Positions 1 to 7,312 are shown, numbered from the stretch's first letter. The stretch: 9,064 nt of DNA from Crocinitomicaceae bacterium (GCA_011522905.1 WTIB01000304.1:1-9064); one strand, 5' to 3'. The notes: a model not told the origin generated them from the letters alone. A program made the numbers and translations.

Positions 1-415
1 CATTAGAAGATTTATTTTTTTTCATAATGACGTGGTCAATACCGTTACTCAGTGCAAGATATTCGGACTGTAGTTCCCGATAGTAAATAAGTGATTGTTC
101 GAGAACCGTTTTCGTAATTTTAATATTTGGTGCCTTGCATTCCAATAATAAAAAACAACTTTGGTCTGTTTTGAAAACAGCTACATCCCATCTTTTATCA
201 AGTTCTCCGTATTTAATTTGTTTTTCAACACTAATTAATCCTCTTGGATAGTCCAGTTTACCTGTAAAATAGGCGATTAAATGTTGTCTCACCCATTCTT
301 CAGGGGTTAAGACAACTGACTTTTTGCGAATGATACAACTTACATATAGCTGTTCATCTTTTTTTGTGATACGCAGTTTGGTTTGAGGTAAATTTAATGG
401 GATAATGGGATTCAT
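1..415 (-). CDS. Orphan HsdR N-terminal-domain protein (PD-(D/E)XK fold), 3' end cut by window edge
   Basis: This is an open frame from ATG at 413-415 to the left edge, 138 codons with no stop. It matches the bacteroidete family of small stand-alone proteins (about 150 residues) carrying the N-terminal domain of type I restriction enzyme HsdR, so probably only a dozen or so residues are missing. Visible motifs are TPEEWVRQHL (37-46), Glu64, Asp77 in RWDVAVF, Glu92-Cys-Lys94 in LLLECKAP, and Gln107. This is the D...ExK...Q pattern of PD-(D/E)XK nucleases, so the active-site residues look intact. There is no helicase part in the visible portion and no room for one in the usual family length, so it is not a working type I restriction enzyme. 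Its biological role is unknown to me. The ATG overlaps the ald stop by 1 nt (TAATG), which implies co-transcription and coupled translation with ald. The family call is firm and nuclease activity is inference. Confidence 0.85.
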   Translation of the reverse strand, partial: MNPIIPLNLPQTKLRITKKDEQLYVSCIIRKKSVVLTPEEWVRQHLIAYFTGKLDYPRGLISVEKQIKYGELDKRWDVAVFKTDQSCFLLLECKAPNIKITKTVLEQSLIYYRELQSEYLALSNGIDHVIMKKNKSSN

Positions 416-1635
416 TAAATACCAGGAAGAATTAGATTGATGTCTTTGTATTTTAGATTAAAAACTTTGCCAAGTACTTCATTTGTCAATAAGCCTTTAT
501 ATATGTATACCCCATTTCGGAAGCCAGAATGAGAACGAATAAGATCTTCAACACCACCTCTTTCTCCCATCTCCAATAATAATGGTGAAAAAATATTTGA
601 GATGGCAAATGACGCAGTTCTTGATACCCTAGAGGCAATATTCGGAACACAATAATGCGTTACGCCATGCTTCACAAAGGTAGGATCGTCGTGATTCGTA
701 ACACGTGAAGTTTCAAAGCATCCTCCTTGATCAATACTCACATCCACAATGACCGAACCGGATTTCATTTCCTGAATCATTAATTCTGTAACTACGCATG
801 GTGTTTTTCCTACTGAGGATCTCAATGCCCCTATAACAATATCTGCTCTTCTAATGGCTTTTGCCAGTACTTTAGGCTGAATTATTGAGGTATAAACCCT
901 TTGACCTATGTCATTTTGTAATCGTCTCAATTTAGAAAGACGATTATCAAATACCTTAACTGATGCTCCTAACCCTAATGCGGCTCGGGTTGCAAATTCA
1001 CCAACAGTACCTGCACCTATGATAACCACCTCAGTAGGCTGAACACCAGCGATTCCACCAAGCATCATTCCTTTCCCCGAAGAAAACGAGGATATAAGCT
1101 CACCTGCAATTAATATGGAAGTATTTCCTGCGATTTCACCAACGGTTCGAACCAAGGAAAATACACCTTCCTCATCTTGGATATAATCCCAGGCTATAGC
1201 GGTAATTTTTTTCTTAATGAGTTTGGTTAATACCTGTTTGGGTTGAATTGAAATTTGTAATGCAGAAATAAAGGTTTGATTTCCCGGCATTAATTCTACC
1301 TCTTCATCTGATGGGGGAGTAACCTTAAAAACAATATTACATTCATATATTTCTTTACGGCTTTTGCATATTTGTGCTCCAGCTTCGCTGTAATCATTAT
1401 CACTAAAATTTGCTCCTACGCCGGCATTCGATTCCACTTTTACTTCATGTCCATGAGCTACAAGCAAAGAGACTGTTTCAGGAACAAGAGCAACACGACG
1501 CTCTTGAAAAGAAGTTTCCTTAGGAATACCGATATGAAGGCTTCCTTTTTTACGTTCTACCTCAAGCATTTCTTCTTTCGGGAGCAGACTGCCTTTTTGA
1601 ATTAATTTTTTAAGAAGTTCAGGATCTGTGTTCAT
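415..1635 (-). CDS. ald: Alanine dehydrogenase, bacteroidete type (AlaDH/PNT family)
   Basis: The 406-residue protein is predicted to catalyse NAD-dependent, reversible oxidative deamination of L-alanine to pyruvate and ammonia in the cytoplasm. The N-terminal catalytic domain begins at IGIPKETSFQERRVALVP (35-52). The Rossmann NAD-binding site is GAGTVG (207-212), followed by Asp230 at the end of the second strand, expected to bind the adenosine ribose. VDVSIDQGGCFE (297-308) and HYCVPNIASR further on are family signatures. Compared with the M. tuberculosis enzyme, the pyruvate-binding Arg (here Arg47), Lys (Lys104) and the Asp of the DQGG motif are kept, but the pocket His96 aligns with Gln127. 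The first 34 residues (LLPKEEMLEV segment) are typical of the bacteroidete clade and support this ATG over the internal Met23. The start lies inside tsaE, with a 17-nt overlap, and no Shine-Dalgarno sequence is seen. The family is secure; the exact substrate is less so because of the Gln. Confidence 0.93.
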   Translation of the reverse strand: MNTDPELLKKLIQKGSLLPKEEMLEVERKKGSLHIGIPKETSFQERRVALVPETVSLLVAHGHEVKVESNAGVGANFSDNDYSEAGAQICKSRKEIYECNIVFKVTPPSDEEVELMPGNQTFISALQISIQPKQVLTKLIKKKITAIAWDYIQDEEGVFSLVRTVGEIAGNTSILIAGELISSFSSGKGMMLGGIAGVQPTEVVIIGAGTVGEFATRAALGLGASVKVFDNRLSKLRRLQNDIGQRVYTSIIQPKVLAKAIRRADIVIGALRSSVGKTPCVVTELMIQEMKSGSVIVDVSIDQGGCFETSRVTNHDDPTFVKHGVTHYCVPNIASRVSRTASFAISNIFSPLLLEMGERGGVEDLIRSHSGFRNGVYIYKGLLTNEVLGKVFNLKYKDINLILPGI

Positions 1636-2047
1636 CGGCTATTTCAATAATTCTAGTATGATTGTCAGACACCTCTAGGTGCACCCAAATGGTATCTGAA
1701 GGTAAAAAAGCATTAATTTTTTTTGGCCACTCTATAAAGATAGGATTTTTTTTGCTCAATAATTCTTCTAATCCAAGTTCAAATGCTTCTGCATTATTCT
1801 TAATTCGGTAACAATCAAGGTGGTATAAGATCATTCCTTCTTCTGTTTCGTATTCGTTGATAATTGAATAGGTCGGAGAACCTTGTAAATTTTTTACACC
1901 ATTAAGATTTAAAATTTTTTGAATAATGGTGGTTTTACCTGCACCCATTTCACCAACAAAGGCAAAGCATTTTTTTTGACTAAAAAAATCTAGATGATCA
2001 ATTAAAACATCCGCCAGTGATTCAATATTCGGTATTTCAATTTTCAT
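1619..2047 (-). CDS. tsaE: tRNA threonylcarbamoyladenosine biosynthesis ATPase TsaE
   Basis: The 142-residue P-loop protein has the usual TsaE length. TsaE works with TsaB and TsaD to transfer the threonylcarbamoyl group to A37 of ANN-decoding tRNAs, and its ATPase activity is needed for turnover. Visible motifs are Walker A GEMGAGKTT (32-40), SPTYSIINEY (57-66), HLDCYRI (76-82, the conserved HxDxYR motif) and FIEWP (104-108). All of these are TsaE hallmarks, and none of the key residues is missing. The ATG at 2045-2047 overlaps the lpxH stop by 1 nt (TAATG), and the 3' end overlaps ald by 17 nt, so it appears translationally coupled on both sides. As far as I recall, the tsaE-ald neighbourhood recurs in Flavobacteriia. 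tsaB and tsaD are not in this window. Confidence 0.95.
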   Translation of the reverse strand: MKIEIPNIESLADVLIDHLDFFSQKKCFAFVGEMGAGKTTIIQKILNLNGVKNLQGSPTYSIINEYETEEGMILYHLDCYRIKNNAEAFELGLEELLSKKNPIFIEWPKKINAFLPSDTIWVHLEVSDNHTRIIEIADEHRS

Positions 2048-2844
2048 TAGAGCTGAATTCCTTTAAAAATCTCTATTTTTCCATTTCTCCAGCTAAATAG
2101 TTTCTGATCTTCTCCATCAAATTCTGCAAATGTTTGGTAATTCATCCATTCTCCTAAGTTGAAATATTTGGATGAATTAATAGAAATTTCCATAGGCAAG
2201 TGCCGATGTCCAAAAATAAAGAAATCAATATCGTGATCTTTAAGTTTTTCAATACAGAATTGATAGAGCCATTCGTTTTCTTTTTTAGTGAAGCTTTCAT
2301 CTTCTTTACCAGATGATGCACGACTTCGTTTTGAGAAATAATTTGCTAATGATAATCCCATTGAAGGATGCAATAGAGAAAATAAGAATTGACATACCCG
2401 GTTGCGAAATATTTTTTTGATGAATTTATAACCGTAATCCCCTGGTCCTAAACCATCACCATGAGAGATGTAAAAAGTTTTGTTATTGATTTTTACCTCT
2501 AACTCGTTTTCAATCATTTTAACCCCTAATTCTTCTGAGAAGTAGTTCTTCATCCACATATCGTGATTTCCCAAGAAAAAATAGACTTCAATTCCCTTTT
2601 CAACAAGCTCGGCTATTTTGGCTTGAATGCGAACAAAGCCCTTAGGGACAACTTTTTTATATTCAAACCAGAAATCGAAAATATCTCCAACTAAAAAGAT
2701 GACCTGTGCATCTTTCTGAACATAATTTAACCATTCAATGACTTTATACTCTCTTGTCCTACTCTCTTTTGGGTTGGGAGCACCAAGATGAAAATCAGAG
2801 GCGAAATAAACTTTTTTGTTACTATTTAATTCAATGTGCTTCAA
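2047..2844 (-). CDS. lpxH: UDP-2,3-diacylglucosamine diphosphatase (LpxH-type metallophosphoesterase)
   Basis: The 265-residue calcineurin-fold enzyme is predicted to hydrolyse UDP-2,3-diacylglucosamine to lipid X and UMP at the inner face of the inner membrane, the fourth step of lipid A synthesis. Metal ligands are all visible: Asp17 and His19 (SDFHLG), Asp54 (VGDIFDFWFEY), Asn93 (GNHD, 92-95), His128 (HGDGLGPGD) and His213/His215 (GHRH). These correspond to D8, H10, D41, N79, H114, H195 and H197 of E. coli LpxH. The basic and hydrophobic insert (about 137-175) fits the lipid-binding cap. The start codon is TTG at 2842-2844. The frame upstream is closed by TGA at 2860-2862 with no ATG or GTG between, and the first internal Met is residue 96, beyond the D-x-H motif. 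The TTGA overlaps the upstream TGA stop by 3 nt, a coupling arrangement. In Bacteroidota, homologous phosphoesterases are often labelled only as family members, so substrate specificity is inferred. Confidence 0.88.
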   Translation of the reverse strand: MKHIELNSNKKVYFASDFHLGAPNPKESRTREYKVIEWLNYVQKDAQVIFLVGDIFDFWFEYKKVVPKGFVRIQAKIAELVEKGIEVYFFLGNHDMWMKNYFSEELGVKMIENELEVKINNKTFYISHGDGLGPGDYGYKFIKKIFRNRVCQFLFSLLHPSMGLSLANYFSKRSRASSGKEDESFTKKENEWLYQFCIEKLKDHDIDFFIFGHRHLPMEISINSSKYFNLGEWMNYQTFAEFDGEDQKLFSWRNGKIEIFKGIQL

Positions 2845-3953
2845 TGACCGAATATTTGTTCAAGTTCAAATTCTAATGCCGGACCCCTTAGGTTTGTTTT
2901 TAAGATTTTTCCTTCTTGGTCGATTAAAACAGTAAATGGAACGCTTCCGACTTGATACAGTCTCGAAACTTTACTTTGCCAACCTCCAAGATCACTTACA
3001 TGATTTGGCCAAGACAAATTATCTAATTCAATAGCTTGTTTCCATTTTTTAAGGTCTTTATCTAAAGAAACACTCATGATGGTGAATCCATCTTTCTTAT
3101 ATTTTTCATAGGTTTTGACCACATTTGGGTTTTCCCGCCTACATGGTCCACACCAAGATGCCCAAAAATCAATAAGTACAACTTGGCCTCTTAAATCTGA
3201 TAATTTCATTGTTGTCTTTTGATCGAGCATGAGCTCTTCAAAGTCAGGTGCAATTTTTCCAATTGCAAGAGGTTTAGACGCCTCAAGTTTGACTTTAAAT
3301 TCTTGAAATTGCTTGACTAGCTGTTTTACAGTATAGCCATTTGGAAATGCCTTATTGATTTGATTAATAATGGACTCATATGAATCTGTGTTCTTTTCCA
3401 TGCTAATGGAACCTAAAGCCATTACAAGGGCTGCAGAATTTTGGTTCGAGCCAATAAAGGACCTTAGTTCATTTTGAAATTTACTGAACTCTTTTGTCAT
3501 GTAATCATTGATTTCTTTTTCTTTCTCCTTGTCTTGAGAAATTACGAGCATCACTGAATCATTTTTGGCTTGCCATCTCTTAATGACTTTATCAAACTTA
3601 TTCATTGAGTTGGATTCATCAGAACCCAAAATGTTACAGAATTCATTTAACTTTCGACCGTCTCCGTATATTTTGATATCATTCTTTTCACGGATGACCA
3701 AGTGGATTTCCGAATCTCCTAACTTAGCGATATAATAATCCTCTTTTGGAAGTATAATCTTTGAATTAAAATTCCCCTTTTCATCGAGAAGAATGGTATC
3801 ATATGTTTTGTATTTACCTTGTTCAAAAACTTGAGAAATATATAAAGTATCTGTAGGTGAATTAAATATAGATCCAGCAATATTGAGCTCTGCATTTTGA
3901 GTCAAAGCAGTATTCACAATAAGAAAATGGAGTAATGTAATTATATATTTCAT
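2841..3953 (-). CDS. Periplasmic TlpA/ResA-like thioredoxin with DUF4369-like N-terminus (downstream copy of a tandem pair)
   Basis: The 370-residue protein has a type I signal peptide (hydrophobic residues about 3-17, likely cleavage near ALTQ at 16-19). A beta-rich DUF4369-like region follows at about 22-115, then a Lys/Glu-rich helical linker at about 120-230, then a thioredoxin domain at about 231-370. The active site is WASWCGPCRRENPN with CGPC at 268-271, and the cis-proline is Pro339 (SVPFT). A periplasmic thiol-disulfide reductase role is expected from the fold, but the client is unknown. Cytochrome c maturation or general repair are both possible. No membrane anchor remains after cleavage and there is no lipobox, unlike its neighbour at 3956-5038, which has the same domain order. 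The last 103 residues align with that neighbour without gaps, about 63 identical by hand count. It starts with ATG, 2 nt after the neighbour's stop, and its own stop overlaps the TTG start of lpxH. Confidence 0.88.
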   Translation of the reverse strand: MKYIITLLHFLIVNTALTQNAELNIAGSIFNSPTDTLYISQVFEQGKYKTYDTILLDEKGNFNSKIILPKEDYYIAKLGDSEIHLVIREKNDIKIYGDGRKLNEFCNILGSDESNSMNKFDKVIKRWQAKNDSVMLVISQDKEKEKEINDYMTKEFSKFQNELRSFIGSNQNSAALVMALGSISMEKNTDSYESIINQINKAFPNGYTVKQLVKQFQEFKVKLEASKPLAIGKIAPDFEELMLDQKTTMKLSDLRGQVVLIDFWASWCGPCRRENPNVVKTYEKYKKDGFTIMSVSLDKDLKKWKQAIELDNLSWPNHVSDLGGWQSKVSRLYQVGSVPFTVLIDQEGKILKTNLRGPALEFELEQIFGH

Positions 3954-3955
3954 GT

Positions 3956-5038
3956 TTAAGTTTTAAAAATCTGTTCTAGTTTATCTTCAAGTTCTCTCCC
4001 CCTTAGGTTTACACCAATAATTTTCCCTTCAGGGTTTACTAAAATTGTATATGGAATACCTTGTATATTAAATGTGGGTACAACAGCGGAATTCCAACCT
4101 TTCAAATCACTCACATGATTTGGCCATATAAGATTGTCCATTTTTATGGCTTGCTTCCATTTTGTACCGTCTTGATCCAGGGATACGGAGTATACGGTAA
4201 AATTCTTTTTTCTATATTTTTTAAACAACTTGACTACGTTTGGATTTTCCCTTCTACAAGGACCGCACCAAGATGCCCAAAAGTCCACCAAAACGTATTT
4301 TCCTTTTAGGTCAGATAGGTTTAAAGTTTTATTATCTGGTGTCTTCAATGAAATTTCAGGTACATCATAAAAGGCATTGTTCTCCATATATTTCCGAAGA
4401 AATATGGTTTGATTTTGAAAATTATTGGCGGGTTCGCTCCCAGGGTAAGTCATGTAAAAAGCAGATGCGACTTCAAAAAAGGTTTGAATACGTGCTTCAT
4501 TATAATCTGATTCTTTCTTCATAAGGTGCATGGACAGAATGATATTAAAGGGATTGGCTGGATCTTCCTTCATTCTTTTGGCGGCAAATGAGGAAAGCTT
4601 ATCCTCATCCTGAGAAAGAATGAGCTCTTGATAGGCGTTTGCATCCTCGGCCCATGACACACCGGAATAATTTGGATTGCTTACAAAATCTTCTAAAGAG
4701 GTATTTAATTCTAAGTGCTCACCTTTATTTAAGGATAACTCAAGGCTGTCATTGGTCTCAGATTTTAACTTTAATAAATAATACCCTAAACCAGGTACTG
4801 TAGTTTTTATTTCGAATGAACCATTTTCACCAATTACTGATTTGGCCACCTCAACTTTAGTCCCTTTGGATTCTAGTAATGGAGCTTCAAGGTAAATTTC
4901 GATACCTGCACCATTGTCGATTGTACCACTAATGATTATTTCACTAGAATTTTGTTCATTTTCAATGTAAACATCTGTTCCTGGAACTTCATCACATGAA
5001 AATAGACCAAATAAAAGCACAAATAATAAGTATCTCAT
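3956..5038 (-). CDS. TlpA-like thioredoxin lipoprotein with DUF4369-like N-terminus (upstream copy of a tandem pair)
   Basis: The 360-residue protein begins with a very short lipoprotein signal, MRYLLFVLLFGLFSC, whose lipobox LFSC places the acylated cysteine at residue 15. The acidic DE that follows does not decide membrane or side in this phylum. Residues about 33-115 form a beta-rich DUF4369-like domain, then comes a helical linker, then a thioredoxin domain from about 222 with CGPC at 258-261 in WASWCGPCRRENPN and cis-proline Pro329 (GIPYT). It is predicted to be a membrane-tethered, periplasm-facing thiol-disulfide oxidoreductase with an unknown client. It is paralogous to the protein encoded immediately downstream at 2841-3953: the thioredoxin halves are close, while the N-terminal halves are strongly diverged. 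It starts with ATG 2 nt after the gatB stop. The fold and CxxC are certain, the lipoprotein call is likely, and the pathway is unknown. Confidence 0.88.
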   Translation of the reverse strand: MRYLLFVLLFGLFSCDEVPGTDVYIENEQNSSEIIISGTIDNGAGIEIYLEAPLLESKGTKVEVAKSVIGENGSFEIKTTVPGLGYYLLKLKSETNDSLELSLNKGEHLELNTSLEDFVSNPNYSGVSWAEDANAYQELILSQDEDKLSSFAAKRMKEDPANPFNIILSMHLMKKESDYNEARIQTFFEVASAFYMTYPGSEPANNFQNQTIFLRKYMENNAFYDVPEISLKTPDNKTLNLSDLKGKYVLVDFWASWCGPCRRENPNVVKLFKKYRKKNFTVYSVSLDQDGTKWKQAIKMDNLIWPNHVSDLKGWNSAVVPTFNIQGIPYTILVNPEGKIIGVNLRGRELEDKLEQIFKT

Positions 5039-5040
5039 AA

Positions 5041-6498
5041 TCAGGTCTCATTTAATTTTTCTCTGAGTAGGGAATTGGCAACTTTTGGGTCTGCTTTTCC
5101 TTTGGAAGCTTTCATGAGCTGACCCATGAAAAATCCAATCAGCTGTTTTTCTCCATTTTTATAGCGTTCCACTTCTGAGGGGTTACTTTGAATAACCTCT
5201 TCAATGAAACCAGTTATATCTCCTTTATTGGAGACCTGAATTACATTTAATCTTTCAGCAATATCAATTACTGATTCATCTGAATTGAGCATTTCTGGGA
5301 ATATTTTCTGAGATGCAACAGTGCTTGATATTTTGCCTTCATCAATAAGACTGATGAGATTGCTTATTTTTTTGGCTGAAATAGGAAATTGATCAATTTG
5401 CACTCCCTTATCATTTAAATAGGATTTGATGTCACCCATAATCCAATTTGCTACTGACTTATAATTTTGATTAAGAGCTATGATTTCCTCAAAAAACATT
5501 GCGATTTCTTTACTATCTGTTAAGTTACTTGCATCGTAAGGTGAAAGTTTATATTCATTAACATATCTGTCGTATAACTCTTTAGGTAATGCAGGCATTT
5601 CAGATTTAATCTGAGATACTTGATTTTTATCGATGAATAAAGGTTGTAAATCCGGTTCTGGGAAATATCTGTAATCATTTGCAGCCTCCTTTGATCTCAT
5701 TCCTATGGTAGCGTTATTCAAGGCATCAAACCCTCGTGTTTCTTGATTTATAATTCCTCCGGATTCAATTACTTCAATTTGACGATTTATTTCAAACTCT
5801 ATTGCCTTTTGAACGTTTCGAATTGAATTCATATTCTTGACCTCGACCTTTGTTCCAAATTTGGAATCACCTTTCAAACGAACAGAGATATTCGCATCAC
5901 ATCGCATAGAACCCTCCTCCATGTTTCCGTCACATATTTCTAAATATCTCACCAATTTTCTAACCTCAGTGAGATATTGATAGGCCTCTGCTGAGCTCCT
6001 CAAATCCGGTTCTGTAACAATTTCGAGTAGGGGAGTTCCTGCTCGGTTTAGGTCAACAAGAGTATCATAAACATCTACATCGTGAATACTCTTTCCAGCA
6101 TCCTCCTCCATATGAATTCTCGTGATCCCAATTCTCGTCATATCTCCATTTTCACCCTTGATGTCAATGAAACCTTCCGTACATATAGGTGTGGTGTCTT
6201 GCGTGATTTGGTATCCTTTAGGAAGATCAGGGTAAAAATAATTTTTACGAGCAAAATACTGATGATCAGCAATCTTGCAATTCATTGCTAAACCAAGTTT
6301 TATGGCGTATTCCACGGTTTTTTTATTGACAACAGGTAGTGTTCCTGGATGTCCTAATGTTATGGCACTAATATTCGAATTAGGTGCTGCGCCAAACTCA
6401 TTAAAGTCAGATGAGTAGGCTTTTGAACTTGTAAGAAGTTGCGCGTGTACCTCTAATCCAATAACGGCCTCATATTTTTCTTTATGATTTTCAGTCAT
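5041..6498 (-). CDS. gatB: Aspartyl/glutamyl-tRNA(Asn/Gln) amidotransferase subunit B
   Basis: The 485-residue subunit of the GatCAB complex phosphorylates the misacylated Glu-tRNA(Gln) (or Asp-tRNA(Asn)) and binds its acceptor so that GatA-derived ammonia can amidate it. With numbering from the ATG used here, motifs are GLEVH (14-18), LGHPGTLP (48-55), the family signature RKNYFYPDLPKG (84-95), HMEEDAGK (129-136), EVKNMNS (219-225) and DYRYFPEPDL (275-284). A helical tail plus C-terminal YqeY-type tRNA-binding domain follows from about residue 330. The Cys-rich zinc motif found before LGxPGTLP in some GatB proteins is absent (SNISAIT). I chose ATG at 6496-6498, which lies 1 nt after the upstream stop. 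An in-frame TTG at 6511-6513 would add five residues (MHEFE) and a 14-nt overlap, and is less likely. gatA and gatC are not here. It implies an indirect Gln-tRNA or Asn-tRNA pathway. Confidence 0.96.
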   Translation of the reverse strand: MTENHKEKYEAVIGLEVHAQLLTSSKAYSSDFNEFGAAPNSNISAITLGHPGTLPVVNKKTVEYAIKLGLAMNCKIADHQYFARKNYFYPDLPKGYQITQDTTPICTEGFIDIKGENGDMTRIGITRIHMEEDAGKSIHDVDVYDTLVDLNRAGTPLLEIVTEPDLRSSAEAYQYLTEVRKLVRYLEICDGNMEEGSMRCDANISVRLKGDSKFGTKVEVKNMNSIRNVQKAIEFEINRQIEVIESGGIINQETRGFDALNNATIGMRSKEAANDYRYFPEPDLQPLFIDKNQVSQIKSEMPALPKELYDRYVNEYKLSPYDASNLTDSKEIAMFFEEIIALNQNYKSVANWIMGDIKSYLNDKGVQIDQFPISAKKISNLISLIDEGKISSTVASQKIFPEMLNSDESVIDIAERLNVIQVSNKGDITGFIEEVIQSNPSEVERYKNGEKQLIGFFMGQLMKASKGKADPKVANSLLREKLNET

Positions 6499-6499
6499 T

Positions 6500-7312
6500 T
6501 CAAATTCGTGCAATTAATTCTTTCATAATTAAAGTCATTTTTGGCTCTTGCTTTGCCGCAACTTCAATGACATCTTGATGACTCACTTTTTGAATTTTTC
6601 CTGGTACGCCTAAATCAGTAATTATAGATATGGCAAAACAAGGAATATTCATATGTCGAGCAACGATTACCTCGGGTACAGTTGACATACCAACTGCATC
6701 TGCTCCAATATTGAATACATATTTATATTCTGCTGGTGTTTCAAGAGTAGGTCCTGTCAATCCTGCATAACAACCATATGAAACCTTAATGTTATTCTCG
6801 TTGGCAATATCAGAAGCTATTTTAATCAGTTTAGGGTCATAAGCCTCACTCATATCTGGAAACCTTGTTCCCAATTCTTCAATATTTTTACCAATTAACG
6901 GATTGCCAGGAAATAGATTGATATGGTCATTTTGAATCATGATTTCGCCGATTTCAAAGTTGGGATTTACACCACCAGAGGCATTACTCACAAATAAATT
7001 CTCAATACCCATGATTTTCATAACTCTAACGGGGAAAGTCACTTCCTGTAAGGTGTATCCTTCATAATAATGAAAACGACCTTGCATGGCCATTACTTTT
7101 TTACCACCTAGTTCACCAAAGATGAGCTTTCCTGAATGTCCTTTTACTGTTGAAACAGGGAAATTAGGAATATTCTCATAGGGAATTTCGTCAACAATAT
7201 TGATTTCGTTTACAAGACCACCTAGTCCAGTACCCAATATGATTCCAATTGAAGGTCTAATAGATGTTTTGGATTTTATATAATCAGCTGATTCATTAAA
7301 CTTTTCCAACAT
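6500..7312 (-). CDS. punA: Purine nucleoside phosphorylase, trimeric (PNP/MTAP) family
   Basis: The 270-residue enzyme is predicted to cleave purine (deoxy)nucleosides with phosphate to a free base and (deoxy)ribose-1-phosphate in the cytoplasm, for purine salvage. It aligns along its whole length with human PNP: GTGLGG (27-32, phosphate loop), GRFHYYEGY with His81, NASGGVNP (110-117), GPTLETPAEY with Glu191, GADAVGMSTVPEVIVARH (203-220, ribose-binding Met209) and His245. The position of human Asn243, which reads the 6-substituent of the base, is Asp233 (SIITD). Asp there is associated with acceptance of 6-aminopurines, so the base preference may not be the classical guanine/hypoxanthine one. 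The N-terminus (MLEKFNESADYIKSK) is typical, which supports this ATG even though it overlaps lpxK by 17 nt. The stop lies 1 nt before the gatB ATG. The family is certain; specificity is open. Confidence 0.94.
   Translation of the reverse strand: MLEKFNESADYIKSKTSIRPSIGIILGTGLGGLVNEINIVDEIPYENIPNFPVSTVKGHSGKLIFGELGGKKVMAMQGRFHYYEGYTLQEVTFPVRVMKIMGIENLFVSNASGGVNPNFEIGEIMIQNDHINLFPGNPLIGKNIEELGTRFPDMSEAYDPKLIKIASDIANENNIKVSYGCYAGLTGPTLETPAEYKYVFNIGADAVGMSTVPEVIVARHMNIPCFAISIITDLGVPGKIQKVSHQDVIEVAAKQEPKMTLIMKELIARI

Noticed and set aside
11..22. T-run that could be a terminator tail
   Set aside because: It codes for Lys-Lys-Asn-Lys at the visible end of the HsdR-N-domain protein. No GC-rich stem lies beside it, and plus-strand transcription is not supported.
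1..415. Type I restriction-modification system
   Set aside because: Only the HsdR N-terminal-type domain is visible, in the format of the small stand-alone bacteroidete family. There is no helicase, HsdM or HsdS, so a restriction system is not supported.
1372..1605. Plus-strand open frame of 77 codons
   Set aside because: It is antisense to the conserved N-terminal part of ald, has no recognisable family features, and the opposite strand is fully explained.
4061..4524. Two overlapping plus-strand open frames
   Set aside because: Both run antisense through the thioredoxin domain and linker of the lipoprotein gene, and they overlap each other in different frames. Their composition is that of a shadow of the coding strand.
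2841..5038. A single gene split by a frameshift
   Set aside because: The two thioredoxin genes each have their own signal sequence, N-terminal domain, complete thioredoxin domain and stop, so this is a tandem pair and not a broken gene.
6082..6291. Plus-strand open frame of 69 codons
   Set aside because: It is antisense to the signature-containing region of gatB, with no family resemblance.
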